Below the pieces are notes generated by a model. That model searched no databases. It was not told the DNA's origin and was given only the letters and a program-made list of their open reading frames with translations. Below, piece by piece: positions 11,640 to 23,500 of a stretch of 64,000 nt of DNA; within the stretch, counting starts at the first letter, position 1, and each line of letters opens with the position of its first letter. Origin of the DNA: Acanthosoma haemorrhoidale (lineage: Eukaryota; Arthropoda; Insecta; Hemiptera; Acanthosomatidae). Both the position numbers and the translations under genes were made by a program. Where the stretch lies: the NCBI GenBank assembly GCA_930367205.1, contig OV884012.1:154705405-154769404 (forward strand), given 5' to 3'.

Positions 11640-12196
11640 GGAAGGACCTAAACGGATATGGATTAACTTGTGAGGTAGGTAAGACTGAACTAACGGGTAT
11701 TTTCAATACTTTATTCTTAATAGTGAGACTTAAAAGACAGGAATTGAGCAAAAGGTTTGGGCAACTGTATAGACTGCTCGACGAGAAATCCCACCTCACG
11801 CTAGAAAACGAAATACTCATATATAAAGCCCTCAAGTATGAAGCGCATCCAATCCTAAGAACATCATTTAATGTCACAAATTAAACCTAATTGTCTTAAA
11901 ATTACCACTATCCAAGATCGTATATCCTCAAAATTCTTAGAGTTCCACCGGAATTATCCGACAATCCAATTCCTCTGTCAAATACCACCCATCGCTACAA
12001 TCCTCCTCAGAGATTGAACCGGATGTGGCCGAGTGATCTTTTGTAAATATTTAGTCACTGGGAGTTCAGATTCTGGTTAGCTTGCTCCCCTTGTGCCCTG
12101 AATAAATGTATGCAGTCAGTATGGTCTGAATGAAAGAGTGAATGTAAATTTGTGATTATGGTATGAATGGGATATTTTATCACAATTATCTATTAA
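11640..12196 (+). mobile_element. LINE-J, copy 2, reverse transcriptase C-terminus plus degraded 3' UTR
   Basis: The + frame from 11621 includes LKRQELSKRFGQLYRLLDEK, then LTLENEILIYKALKYE, the jockey-type connection after the reverse-transcriptase palm. After a frameshift come the remnants of the FHRN(Y)P...LCQIPP and PPQRLN-type C-terminus (near 11940-12020). A worn version of the family 3' UTR (ATGGTATGAATGGGATATTT, TATCACAATTATCTATTAAA) closes the element. It is an older copy than most others. Confidence 0.7.
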
Positions 12197-12289
12197 ATAA
12201 CTCAGACCTTAACTATCCTTATGCCATGTGATATATGTATTTCAAAATTCGGTTTATTATTATTTGAATTGTCATTAACATAATTATAT

Positions 12290-12525
12290 TAGTGGATTAC
12301 ACATTAGAGACAGCTGATCCAGTAAGCATAAACAGGCTGGAAGATAGTGGCTGCATAGGAGATAGACAGATGTGCGCAATTATTGACTGATTGTTGCGTC
12401 CCCTAGTAAACATCGCAGGCACTAGAAAAGCTCTTGCGAGGGGGCGCGCGTACTGGCCACCGTGTGCCTGGTTGATGGCATCGAAGGTGTTTACATGTAA
12501 ACAGCAAGGGGTCCCGCCTCCCTAA
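12290..12525. promoter_or_regulatory. Island 5 with clustered forkhead-type sites
   Basis: A 16-bp perfect palindrome TGTTTACATGTAAACA at 12488-12503 puts two forkhead (GTAAACA) sites tail to tail. Further forkhead-like words ATAAACA (near 12328) and GTAAACA (near 12406) lie within 180 bp. The block is GC-elevated against its flanks. An enhancer role is inferred from motif clustering only. Confidence 0.35.
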
Positions 12526-12786
12526 ATTTTGACTTTTTTTTTTTGGTCATTTTACAATTATTATATTACTATAAGGGTATGCTGATGTTATATCGTTAGT
12601 ACTTGGCACCTTGTAATATTTCGGTTAAAATGGCAACACTGCAAGAAAATTGACACGAGTAGAATTCATGTATAATTTTAGAAAAATGTTGCTAGGATCA
12701 CTTTGCTCAATTTCGGTATTGTAATGAGTCCCATCAGTTACGTTCTAACTGCTGACATATCTTGTACAACGTTAATTACAATGTCT
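12526..12786. other. AT-rich gap, nothing recognised
   Basis: No ORF, repeat or motif recognised. Confidence 0.5.
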
Positions 12787-12930
12787 TATTTTTTTCTTTC
12801 ATAGCCCCTTTAAATTTACAGATAATTATATATAAGATAATATATAGACCCTCAGTTGAATCTATTTACAAATTATTTTTGTATTTCCTGTAGCATCGCT
12901 ACATTATATACAGGTTTTGTTATTCTAAAA
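12787..12930 (-). mobile_element. LINE-C 3' end, copy 2 (short)
   Basis: Matches 3645-3790: TTTCATAGCCCCTTTAAATT, ATATAGACCCTCAG, ACAAATTATTTTTGTATTTC, TAGC(A/G)TCGCTACATTATA. Only the terminal part of the 3' UTR is left, a strongly 5'-truncated insertion. Confidence 0.75.
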
Positions 12931-13274
12931 TAAAGATCGAAGGCATTAAAGTGCTTAGAGTTAAAAAATCGAAGCCACATTTACAAAAAAAACAACAAAA
13001 ATTGTGGTCCTAGAACATCTAATCTAACACATATGATATCCTGAAGCCTACAAATTTAAGAAAATTTACGATTAACGAAAAGAAACGACTGTTCAGTATT
13101 AATTTGCTTGAAACACATTCCACCAAGTTATGTTAATATTTTCAACTCTTTTTTTCTCATAAACATTATGACATTTAGTTTGTGCTTCTAATGTTGCATT
13201 AATAAAATTAAAAATAAACATATATATGTAAGACAATTATTGAAGGTGGGGTGAATAAACTGAAATCAGTTTCT
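12931..13274. other. AT-rich gap, nothing recognised
   Basis: No gene or repeat recognised. Confidence 0.5.
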
Positions 13275-13465
13275 CTGTAAACAAAGAAACGACAATTACA
13301 ATTAATAACTATCCATTCTCTATTCACACTATTTACATGTTCTGTTACCTCACATAACCTTCTCTATCTCATAACTGCTGCTCCATCTGGTGTCAGCCAG
13401 TGGAAGCAGCACTGCAAATTCAAATTAAAGAGAGGACACTTTCATTACACATATATAAATAAATA
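13275..13465 (+). repeat. Dispersed repeat F, copy 1
   Basis: Diverged match to 33355-33597 in the same orientation. Shared words are TGTAAA(A)CAAAGAAACGACA, TAACCT(T/C)C near the middle, and TTCAAATTAAAGA followed by ACATATAT. Class unknown, no coding content. Confidence 0.45.
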
Positions 13466-13495
13466 CCTTTTATGAAATTGTAAAAAATTCATACA

Positions 13496-13738
13496 TTAAA
13501 TAAAACAAAACTCACCCTCAGAACAATCATGAACAGCAACTTCTACAGTCATGAAGACTGACAAAAATATCAAAATATTTAGTGGAGATAAATCCAACAC
13601 TCCAGTATCCAGAGTCTGGAAATTATAAATTTTATCAGGCGCTCGTTTATCACCCTTTTTTTTATTTACCATTTCCCTTTTTCTCTTTTCCTTTTTCAGG
13701 TAAAATTTTAAACTTCGCTTAGTCCTTGTTGCCATCAT
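13496..13738 (-). CDS. Possible short exon or ORF, uncertain
   Basis: An 80-codon minus-strand frame starts MMATRTKRSLKFYLKKEKRK and includes VFMTVEVAVHDCSE before GEF. Within it lies an exon-like block. On the minus strand TTTATAATTTCCAG gives a usable acceptor at about 13620, and TTCTGAGG followed by GTGAGTTTTG gives a consensus donor near 13513-13518. Between them 34 codons stay open (LDTGVLDLSPLNILIFLSVF...). I do not recognise the product. The lysine-rich N-terminal part could be chance in AT-rich DNA. No neighbouring exon was identified. Confidence 0.2.
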   Translation of the reverse strand: MMATRTKRSLKFYLKKEKRKREMVNKKKGDKRAPDKIYNFQTLDTGVLDLSPLNILIFLSVFMTVEVAVHDCSEGEFCFI

Positions 13739-15779
13739 TATCGTAAAACAAAATATAAATTTGGAAGGGCTACTTGATATAGGTACTCATTTTTAATTAT
13801 TTATCTAAAATATACCTTATTATTTTTGACTGAAAATATCCACTTTTCATAAAGTAGTGCCCCCATATGGCCATGTGAGGTTTTTCTATTTATTAAGATA
13901 TCCCCTCAATGTCCTCAATCATCCCATATCCAAGCACACCTCCCTCTATAGTTTGTATGCTGTAAACTGTTTCTGCTTACCTCTTATGGAATTGGTATTG
14001 GAATATCATTTATTTATAGTACACATTATATGCACCATATAAATTTATCTGAGAAAAGTTAGCAGAGAGAGGTACGGGAACAGCATCTTAGAAGTTTTAT
14101 TTTGTTAGTTAGTATTTGTCTCGTACAAGCTTTAAGGTCGTGGTGGTGTTTGGGTTAAGAGTTGTTTCCAGGTCATAAATTTATATATATATTTGATATA
14201 TATTGTCTGTTTTAATGATTTTTAATAGATTTTCGTATGTACTGGTAACTTTAGTATACAAAAATACGGTTTTAGGAACCTGATGCATACAAAATTACTT
14301 GAATAGTTTAGAAAGGATATTTGCATGTTTCTAAGTAAACAAACATTACTATGTGGGGGCAGGTTGTGTAAACTAGGGAAGAAATATTAACCTATATATT
14401 TTAAACTAAACAACATCAGAAAGATCTAGTAATTTCTTTAAATATTTTATTAATAAAAACAGAAAAAATCTAAAAGATTATTTTTTACCATTTATTCAAC
14501 TCAAATATAAAATTTATCCAAATTATTTAAAATGTCGGCATAGAAAATACTAAGGTAACAATCAGTTTTGTTGTTAAGCACTTCATTTAAATTTTGTTTG
14601 ATATTAAGTACTTTCTTGTTGTCTTCTTTCTGATTTGTTAAGTTATTTTTGTCTAATGGCGAAAAATGTGTTTTACACATACCGGAGCCGATTTCATCAG
14701 TGACAGTTCTTATAGAAGTCCAGGTATGAAGAATTTAGTACAAATATTTCGATTATTCCACATCCAGACAAAACCTTTTTGACCTGATCTGGTCTATGTC
14801 TTGAGATTGATCTTGATTGTACCTCATAAGGTCACGTCAAACCCAAGATGGATTGCACAGACTCTAAAAGTTAAAAAAGGTTTTAGAGACAAACAAATAA
14901 TTTTTCAGGGTTACAGGTCACCTCATCTGGTTGAAATGAAAATGTGACATGTCTTTGGCTCTAAGAGTTCACTCGTCGCAAAATTTGAAGAATTTCTGTT
15001 CAGTTTGCAGTCTCTTAGAGTATTAAATTAAAGAGATACATGTTCGATCTTCTTGTATCGTACAGTATACAATGTTACAATTCATCAATGGCCCAGTTAT
15101 CGCCTCACCTTTTTTCTAAAAGTAAGTGCATTGTCCCAATTTTCTAGTCTACTTCTCACCTGTCCATATTTTTTGTATATACCGCCTTCGATACATTTAT
15201 ACACTATCCTCATAAATAATACACGAACAGTTCAACTGACCTATTTCAAGTGTCAATGTTTTTATCTCCATGACAATTTCTCCTTGTAGTCCCCACCTGT
15301 GTTTTTTTTTTTTTAGAACCACTTAACTGACTAGACCGGCAAATAAGATATAAGTTCAAAGGTGCTGTTATTTTTCACTTAACAACTCACTTTGTGTTAA
15401 AAGTCGTCCCCAAAAAGGAGCAAATGACTGGTAAAATTTACGCAAGATTATGCCAGGCTCTGTTGACGAGACTTTGACAACGCTGTGACTTTTAGTGACC
15501 AGATAAAATATCATAATTATTAATAGTAAATATAATATGTTCCATATTTTAAACCAGGAGCTTATTTTGTAACTATAGATAGGTGGTATAGATTGTAGAT
15601 AGTGTACAGAATAGGTGCTAATATTGCTCCTTGAGGTACTCCAGCAGAAATTTGGGGGAAAATGATGACAGGATCTGACAGGACAATAAAGCTGATTACT
15701 GTTTTTTTTTTTCATCTAAGTATCGACGTTTTTCACTAGATGAAAACATATGGAAAATGTAATTAAACTGATCTCATTG
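13739..15779. other. AT-rich region, nothing recognised
   Basis: Several frames under 116 codons (13857-14042, 15053-15289, 15368-15715) lack domains and codon bias. Poly(T) runs near 15300 and 15701. No repeat family recognised. Confidence 0.45.
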
Positions 15780-16115
15780 AATATTCGGTAAGGCCGTGAT
15801 CCTCTAAACAAACAACCATCACGCCTGGTGACAAGATCAGACCGCGTGACACAATAAGATGTTTGGTTAGCCGGACTAGCGAGAGACAGCACATCGGATT
15901 ATCCACCCGGATAGCAGAGCTAATTATGGACTGGCCCTTTGTAGCGGTGGCTGGAGATAACACAGGAGGGGAGGGCAGACAGGGCAGCTGCAGGATCTGC
16001 ATACGTAACTCTGATTCCACGGCTGTCGTGGCTGAGTACCTGGCCTCTGTTGACTCCATTAGCGGTACCCGTGTCGGGTATCTTGTCTTCATGTGTGTTC
16101 GCTTGTATTGACTTA
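15780..16115. other. GC-elevated single-copy island 6
   Basis: Complex unique sequence with GCTAATTATG near 15918 and GC patches such as GGAGGGGAGGGCAG. Overlapping frames on both strands (109 and 82 codons) reflect the higher GC content rather than coding. A regulatory element is the likeliest reading. Confidence 0.35.
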
Positions 16116-16219
16116 GGCTGATCCGACCCTCTCTAGCTACATAATCCTGTCAACCAACGGATTAGCTTCTTAATAACGGTCAATCAGGATGTTAATTTTT
16201 AGCTAGCTAATTCTAATGA

Positions 16220-16224
16220 GTGGG
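16220..16224. repeat. Target-site duplication GTGGG (left)
   Basis: Identical to 17348-17352 on the other side of the solo LTR. Confidence 0.85.
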
Positions 16225-16251
16225 TGTAGCGACCACTAACTACATAAGATA

Positions 16252-16498
16252 TTTTTTTTATTTATTTTTTTCTTTCAAGACCTCTTTATTGATAATGTGT
16301 ATACAATGACAAAAATAAATAAATAAATTTGGAATTATAGCTGTCTCCTCGTGCTGCATTCGCAGATGCATTCGAAGGAGTGCATAAAATATAATACTTT
16401 CAGATTGTTGTTAATAAGTCCAATACACATACACTCACTAGGTGATGAGGCTCACCTTCAGCTTGCAGCCGTGGAAAACACTAACATCATAAGATAAA
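16252..16498 (-). mobile_element. LINE-C tail, copy 3, nested in the solo LTR
   Basis: A 5'-truncated LINE 3' end reading on the minus strand: T-run (its A tail), complement of AATAAAGAGG(T)CTTGAAAG, the CGAATGCATCTGCGAATGCA block, then the palindromic hairpin AGGTGA-TGAGGC-TCACCT at 16440-16457. A perfect 10-bp duplication ACATAAGATA flanks it (16242-16251 and 16499-16508). The LTR sequence resumes exactly after the right duplication, so the insertion is younger than the LTR. Confidence 0.85.
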
Positions 16499-16758
16499 AC
16501 ATAAGATAAATCACCTTATACTCTACTGTATATATATTGTAAATTAGTTATAATATGTTGTAAATTACTTTAAACAAATGTAAATAACATTACCAAACCA
16601 TAAGTCATACCAGTGTAAATATTGTAAACAATAAAAGACGCAAATGCGAAAAACTAGTCAGAGGCCCTTGAAGGGAAAAGCAGGTAGCAAGTGACCCAGG
16701 CCTCGGTGGGTCACTGCCTAGAACAAAGCGTGATTGGCTACTGAATGCCACTACTGAC

Positions 16759-16794
16759 TATAAATAGGGCCGAGTTTTCGCCTGTAAATCATTC
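16759..16794 (+). promoter_or_regulatory. LTR core promoter: TATA box and initiator
   Basis: TATAAATAG at 16759-16767 is followed by TCATTC at 16789-16794, which fits the arthropod initiator TCAKTY. The distance from the TATA box to the initiator A (16791) is 32 bp, the normal spacing. The related LTR at 1271 lacks this segment. Confidence 0.6.
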
Positions 16795-17347
16795 TCACCA
16801 CGGATCTCTGACTGGTGACTTGCAGCTGCACTGATGTTTCAAGACTTGGCCTTCTCATTTATGAAAACCTCTGCATCTCTCTTCCTAACCTTGCTACGTT
16901 TTAGTCGGGCCTTGTCAGACCCCACTCCTTCCTAGTGGTATTCTCTGCCTTCATCTCGCTAAAACTAGCATCTCCTTGGGAGAGATTTCTTCCTTGCGGA
17001 CAACGGTTGCCGTGGCCCTACAAACTTTACCTAGTAGTGTCTCCCCCAGTGATCCAGACTGCCTCTCTCCGGTTCACACTCGCCTTTGGGATCTGGACGG
17101 TTTTCACCTAACCTTAGACACCGAGTGTGAATTCGTGGTCATTCCAAGACCACATAAACGACCTACAATACCTACCCTATACCTCTTCTCCTGAACATAG
17201 TGCACTGTCCGGGCACATACCTATCAGATATGGAGTCAGATAGTACAGTAGTAAGACCCGTCACCAAGCAATCGTCCAAGTCATAGCATAATCAACCCTA
17301 ACTTCGTCACTAGGGTAACGAGGCACCCCCCTCGTGACGACCCGACA

Positions 17348-17352
17348 GTGGG
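17348..17352. repeat. Target-site duplication GTGGG (right)
   Basis: Partner of 16220-16224. Confidence 0.85.
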
Positions 17353-17929
17353 AAATCCGGTTTAATGTCGTTAATGAAGTCAGAATTTTGAAGATATGCT
17401 AACACAAAGAAAGTTTTAGGAGCGAAGATTAGAAACGATCACAACAGGATTACTTATAGTAATGTTTTAGTAACTAACAATTATTTGTATCCGTTAATAA
17501 ATCAAAATGATTCAACAAATAAAATTAAGTATGATCAAAAATAACTAGTAGTTATATCACAACAGAACTGGGGAGTCTAAAGATCTAGTAATTAAAAAAT
17601 ATTATTTTCACAAATTTGGCATCTTGATGTCCTTCAGTGATGTGTTAGGCTAAAGTTATTTTCCTGGCGTGAAATGTATCATATGTCACTTATGCCAAAA
17701 TTTGCTAACTCTTGGTGAATTTATCGTTTTAATTTTGGTTTCGGAGTGAAGAGTTTTTGTTGTTGATTGGTGTATTTTTCGAATGACTGTGTAGTTTATA
17801 AGATTGATTTCCTTGCTGAATGTTTTCCGACTTTCATATGCTACTCAGTGAGGGCATACAAAGATTGATTTAAACTTTCCTTGTGTTTTTCTCTGTCCGG
17901 ATGCAATCACAAAGTTTTCCCGAAGAGGG
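17353..17929. other. AT-rich gap, nothing recognised
   Basis: No gene, repeat or motif recognised. Confidence 0.5.
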
Positions 17930-18330
17930 GAATCTGTAAAGATCGGATAGAAGAAGGACCACCGGATATAGCAAATAGCAGCTACAGGGGGGAGGGAGAG
18001 GGAGCGATGCGGAGGGAGGGGCTGATTATGTAGACAGAGTAAGAGAGATAGGATCAGGGGAGATAAGAGGGACGTCATGTGCAACCAGCGACCACTTAAA
18101 ACAATGATTCAACAATTAAGCATGGCAGGGGCCGGGCACGCGACCATATGGTACAGGTCATCATATGGTCTACTTCATCATCATCGTCATCACTATCAGT
18201 GGGGCTGTAGTGCACAAGTACGATGACACCGATTTGGCCTCGTTCGATAGAGCTACAGGCTGGGTAAGTACTATAGTACCATAACAAGTGTGTTGTATCG
18301 CGCAATTTAGGGTAGATTAACAAAATACAG
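17930..18330. other. GC-elevated island 7 with CATATG-arm hairpin
   Basis: Includes a purine-rich block (GGGAGGGAGAGGGAGCGATG near 17990-18010). A perfect 9-bp inverted repeat GACCATATG/CATATGGTC lies at 18142-18150 and 18162-18170 with an 11-nt loop. A TCATCATCATCGTCATCAC run sits near 18175-18195. No coding similarity. Possible regulatory element. Confidence 0.3.
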
Positions 18331-19330
18331 ACACTGCAATCCATTATACTCAGGCACATAACTAACTCGCCTTGTTACGCATCTAACAGAACATTGCTCT
18401 TGAACATATCACCCGTACTAGAAGTTATTCACAGACGATACCGCACATGTAACGAAAGACTACAAGGATTTAATACAAAGGTACTCGTTAACACCTTATC
18501 TTCGCAGACACTTCCTGAAAACCCTCCTCGCCTGAGTCTTGCTCAGGGACCAGTTGTTAAACAAAAAGATCTGAGATCTTTTTTTTGTAATTATAGTACA
18601 CTAAATCACGAACATATGTCATTGTGTGTAACATATTATACATTTTTCTTAAGCATGTCGATATCTTTACTTTGATGCCTTATTCAACTAGTGTATTTTT
18701 TTTTCTTATTTAATAATTAATTAATAACACACTATGTTTCATGAAGTTCTTATATGGCCTTCTAGTAATCAGATGTAATCTCGTTGTTAAATTGCATGAT
18801 TATAGGTCAAACAGACTACTCAAAATCTGACAGAAAAAGGCAGGTGAAAACATAACGATTTATGAAAAAAAATACGAACCCCCCCCCCCCAAAGAAAAAA
18901 TGACACAACGTGAGAAAATTTAGTTTGTGTCACGTTGTTTCAGCGGTTCATTTCAGTAAGTCCTCGGGTGTGTTACTAATGAACCAGCATAAGTGTTTGA
19001 AACGATTATAGTATTTACTCCAATCCCTCTTACTTGAAAACCAATTAACACAAAAAAAACATTTATCAGGCAGTGATAATATAAAATATCTAGAAAATAA
19101 TTCAGTAATGATAATTCATATTTAGAGCTATCAAATTAATTAATTATATCTGTACTAATTAATAATAAGTGATGTGTGATAAAGTAATACATTACCAGTT
19201 TACGACGATCCTGACGAAAAACTGTTAAAACATGATAACAACTGTTCAACTCCAAGTAATAACATGGGGAGAAATTGACCCTAATATTTTACTGGAGTTT
19301 TCATTTCGGCCCTTATACACTAGTAATTAA
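18331..19330. other. AT-rich region, nothing recognised
   Basis: A C-homopolymer run sits near 18880-18890. A 93-codon frame at 18394-18675 has no recognisable domain. Confidence 0.45.
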
Positions 19331-19995
19331 TTTTTTTTTATATGAACTTCTTTAATGTGATAAAATTACAATCTGTCTTATTGGGCAGTAAGTAATTGTC
19401 ATAAATGTTCTCATTCATACCATATTTACAATTTTCATTCCTACAGTATTTACAAACAGCCCAGAGACTTCCCAAATCTACACATTTGTCTCCTCCTTTG
19501 CATGCAAAGTCTTCGGAAGTCCCCACACTCCTCATTCAGCCGCGTCACCGGATACGAGCCAGTGGAGGTTGGCCAAAAGCGCGTGAGCCACATACGATCA
19601 GGACATGATTTTATTCAGGACCAGTTTATTCAGGCCGTTCCAGGACTCCCACTGTTACGCACATATAGCAGGTCACGAGAGCACTTTAGTCTCCAAGGAG
19701 GATTATAGGGATGAGTGGTGCAGTGCAACGACTGTGCTAGGGGATTAGGGTGGTTGAATAGGTTACTATGGAATTTCATTAACTTGGAAGTGTTGAGTTC
19801 AAGAATGTAAGGTATATTAAGATCGTTATGAAGGGTTTTGTTGCTGACGTAATAAGGGGCATTTACTACTGTTCTCAGGACTATTGATTGAAAGGATTGG
19901 ATACGCTTGATGTTCGACATTTTTGCTGTCCCCTATAGCACTAATCCGTATGTCCAGTATAACTTCGTAGATTGGTAATTTATTTCCTATTGCGA
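19331..19995 (-). mobile_element. LINE-J, copy 3, reverse transcriptase C-terminus plus 3' UTR
   Basis: The minus-strand frame 19630-19920 gives SNIKRIQSFQSIVLRTVVNAP, YYVSNKTLHNDLNIPYI, KFHSNLFNHPNPLAQSL and PYNPPWRLK, the typical C-terminus of a jockey-clade reverse transcriptase. It is followed by the family 3' UTR down to the T-run at 19331-19339. The copy is 5'-truncated just upstream of the IELWG-type motif. The protein part has few disruptions, so it is one of the younger copies. Confidence 0.85.
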
Positions 19996-20059
19996 TATCT
20001 GATGTATAATTAAAGCATTCTTTCAGGTAGATGATGGTCACCTTACAGGTTTGAAAGTA

Positions 20060-20530
20060 AAGCCTCTCTCTCTCTTTTATTATATTGAACTGTAGAGGTT
20101 AAAGGAGCAGAGAAGTGAACAATGAGAGAGGCGATAAAGTATAATTAAGAAATGGCGAAGAAGCAGTATATATTCGTAAGGAAGGGCTGAATGAGCAGTG
20201 AGCAGTGAGCGGGGAGTTAGTGCAGGGACTCGAGTGCAGCAGCTGCATAATAATGCCTATCCCTGCAGATTTACAGCTAATTGCCGGCTGCAGCTCCGTG
20301 TCCGCGCGCGTCCTCTCCCTTCCTCTCTTCATCTATGTCTTCCTTTTGCCTCTCCTTCGAGGAGTTACTACCACCGCGGCCGTCACAAGCTACTGGCTCC
20401 CACGCTACCACCGAGGGGTAGCAGTCCTCGATGAATAAATATCTTATCTTCATAAAGTATTCATTGAGGGAGGCGGTGAGAGGAAAAGAAAGAACCCTGC
20501 CTCAAGGGGGGAGATATAAGAGTGCATAGC
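20060..20530. other. GC-elevated single-copy island 8
   Basis: Contains AGCAGTGAGCAGTGAGCG short tandem words near 20190-20210, GCAGCAGCTGCATAATAATG near 20235, and a CpG-rich stretch (TGTCCGCGCGCGTCC near 20299). Frames of 77-78 codons on both strands give no known domain. Probably regulatory. Confidence 0.35.
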
Positions 20531-23500
20531 TTCATACCGAAACAAGTAGAAGACGCGACATGCCAAGGAACGTTCTTGTGCATATAACTTGTTCAGTTCA
20601 GAAATTAATAATAAACGCACTTAAGTAATTCATCAACAGCCACATCTAAAGAGCGGCCAGTTATATAATTCTCATTATATCTTACATTTCAACGTGTACC
20701 TCAGTTGAGACTTATGGTCCCCTTGTTTTAGTAACCATTTCCTCCCCTAAAATCCTACCTTTTTCAGACCTGCTTAGGGTCAAGACACCCTCACTTGTGC
20801 CTAAGCATTCACTAAAGTATGTTCTAACGCTGTAACTGATTAATATATTTGTGTATATTTATGTATATATATATTTTGGATATATAGTATTTGTATATAT
20901 AGTAGTGTTTTGATTGTTATTCATATACAATTTTTTAAAAGACTCTTCTTTATAAGATTATTTAATTGGCCTCATCGAGCCGTGAAGACTGGTATTTCCA
21001 GCATTGAAGCGTTTGAACCAAAGCGCTGTCGTATTTCCATAGAGCGCCCCTTCCACCAGGCTTCGGTCGCCACCTTCAATCAATTCATTTTTTGCCTCCA
21101 CAAACAAAATATATGACAAAAAGAAACTTTAAAGGCACTTTAAAATTTTCGAGGTGATAAATAGATTTAATGTTAACGAAAAAAAACAAAATTTAATCAC
21201 TTTTTGTAACTCTAGCCTCCTAAAGTCCCTAACTCACGAATCATAAATTTCATAACTTTAGTTTGATTCCCTCCACTACATCAATACATGGAATTAAGTA
21301 GTCAACCATAATTTTCACTTATAAAAAAAACTTTATTGTCTCTCAACAACTGACAACCTCTTCTTTAATCGTCAGTTATCTCTACAATAAAAAAAAAAGT
21401 CAAAAGATAAAAACTTTTACCTGCGCATCTGAAGACAGACTAATTACTGTTATTATACGTGACAATGGTCACACTCATTAAGTAAAATATAAATGATATT
21501 ACACTCACAGTGCTAAACTGTACTTATTTTGGAATTGTCCCTACAATCTACTGCAATTAAGGTTCAAAAAACAAAATTAAATATGAAATAACCATTTAAA
21601 ACCATAAAAAAATTGTATAAATAAGTTTTTATAACATTATAATTGAGTGGGATACATAACTCATCTAAAATTGTTATCCATTTAACCAGGGCTGCTAATT
21701 TTATCATCATTTTCACGGCTCAAGAAACAAAAGTTAAAATTTCATTATGGAGAGGTGGAATCCGAATGTCAAGTAGAGTCAAGGAGACACAGGAGTGGAA
21801 ACAGTCGATTTTTGAAAAACCAACTTATGCGTCCAAGCCTAAAAAGCTAAGCGTGATAAATGTCAATCGTGTTTCACGCCACTTGGGACAAATACTGCTA
21901 CGATCTTCGGTCGGCACTACATCTTCATCACTTGTTACGGAAATGGATAAGATACAATTTAGTTCATAATTGATAATAAAATCCGTACTTATCAGTAAAA
22001 AATCTTTCAAAACCAAATTTGGTTCATAACACCACTATCAAAGGTTACGTTGTGGATACAGAACCGATTTTAATGAGAGTTTTTACGGCTGTTTCTTATT
22101 AAAGTACAAAATACTTTATTAAACTACCCAATAGGAAAGAATAATTTTTATTTAAGTAAATTATACCTGTTATATAGTTGTCATTTTAAGAAAATCAGAG
22201 ATTCGAATGTAACTACCGTGCACAATATCATACCTCTAAAAATTCATTGGCTGAGTTAATAAAGTTACAAAGATAATTTAAGTGAGTTAATTTTAATATC
22301 GTTTTAAAAATTTAAATATTGTTATAATCAATACGTAGAGATCTGTAATTTGATACCCTACGCGTTGTAATTTACCATGGGGTTTGATTTTATGCTTATG
22401 TTTTATAGAACTAAAAATTTCACTTATCGTCAATTTTGTTATCAAATTTTGTTATCAAATCTCCATGCTTCAGGACATACAGAGACAGATAGACAAACAA
22501 ATGGAAAAAATTAATTTAAACACATTAAAAAATATTTTAGTTATTAAAATATTTTTATAAGACGCAATGTTTTGCTATTGGAAATATTATGATGCTATAA
22601 TGTCTACTTATAGTCATGTGTAGTGTTGTTTGTTCTTTGTAGTGTGTAGGTAGCTCACATTTCATTCTTAGCATCTTCAAAATTATCCGAAAGCCCGTAA
22701 CTAAATTAAACTGATTTAACAAGAAAATCTAACATAAAACTATTAGCATCTCTTTGGTTCGATGGTGCAATAGGACATGGCATAGGAACAAAGTTCAACT
22801 TACCGGGACTTGTCCGTACCCTGTGGCACAGCTGTTTTATAAAGTGAGCAATATATTGGCGATTATATTACTTTTTACTACTCCTGTGATATAACTATAG
22901 CAGATGAAATATTAAAATTGGTGTTTAAATAACTGGGGGGAAATATAGGAGTGTAAAATGCAAATGAATTGAGGCGCATCGCATAATTTAAGTTTTAATA
23001 AATGATAGTTCAAGCAATCTTTCTACAAAATAAGTTTATTTGTTATCATATTACTACCATTATACAAATTAACACTTACCAATGCTAACTAGAACAATTA
23101 ACAAGCAAAAGATTGTTTAAGAAAATAGTTAATAATCTAAAACACAAATAAATGTTCGTGTTTAATTTAATATAAATATATATATTGTTATGTTTTTATT
23201 TAATTTGATTAATTTAAATTTAATCTGAGGTTTACAGGTTCTTGTTAATATACTCTGGCAAAAGGAAAATCAGATTTTACAAAATTCACCTTCATTTTAT
23301 TTAAATACACAATCACGTCTATGATACAAAACTAGAAATTATCAACAAATTTTATAATTTACCTTAACATTATTAACTCTCGAATGGCCAGATCTACTAG
23401 TTTTTATATATTCTCTTCTTGTTTCTTCACTTTAACTTGGTTTGCCATGCTGTCAGTAATATCCACTTCTATCTCTTCTATCCTTCTTCTCTGGATAAAA

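Larger units (their letters stand above)
16225..17347 (+). mobile_element. Solo LTR with perfect 5-bp target duplication
   Basis: Begins TGTAGCGACC and ends GACCCGACA (TG...CA), with GTGGG directly on both sides, so both boundaries are exact. No internal retroelement sequence (primer site, gag, pol) lies on either side, which fits loss of the interior by LTR-LTR recombination. A 5-bp duplication suits Gypsy or BEL/Pao type elements; I cannot decide which. Total 1,123 bp, of which 247 bp is a later LINE-C insertion. The copy at 1271 is the same family, and 50938-51875 is a related LTR on the other strand. Confidence 0.85.

Noticed and set aside
15763..16111. Opposed 109- and 82-codon frames
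   Set aside because: They overlap on opposite strands in a GC-elevated block, which lowers stop frequency on both. Neither shows a domain.
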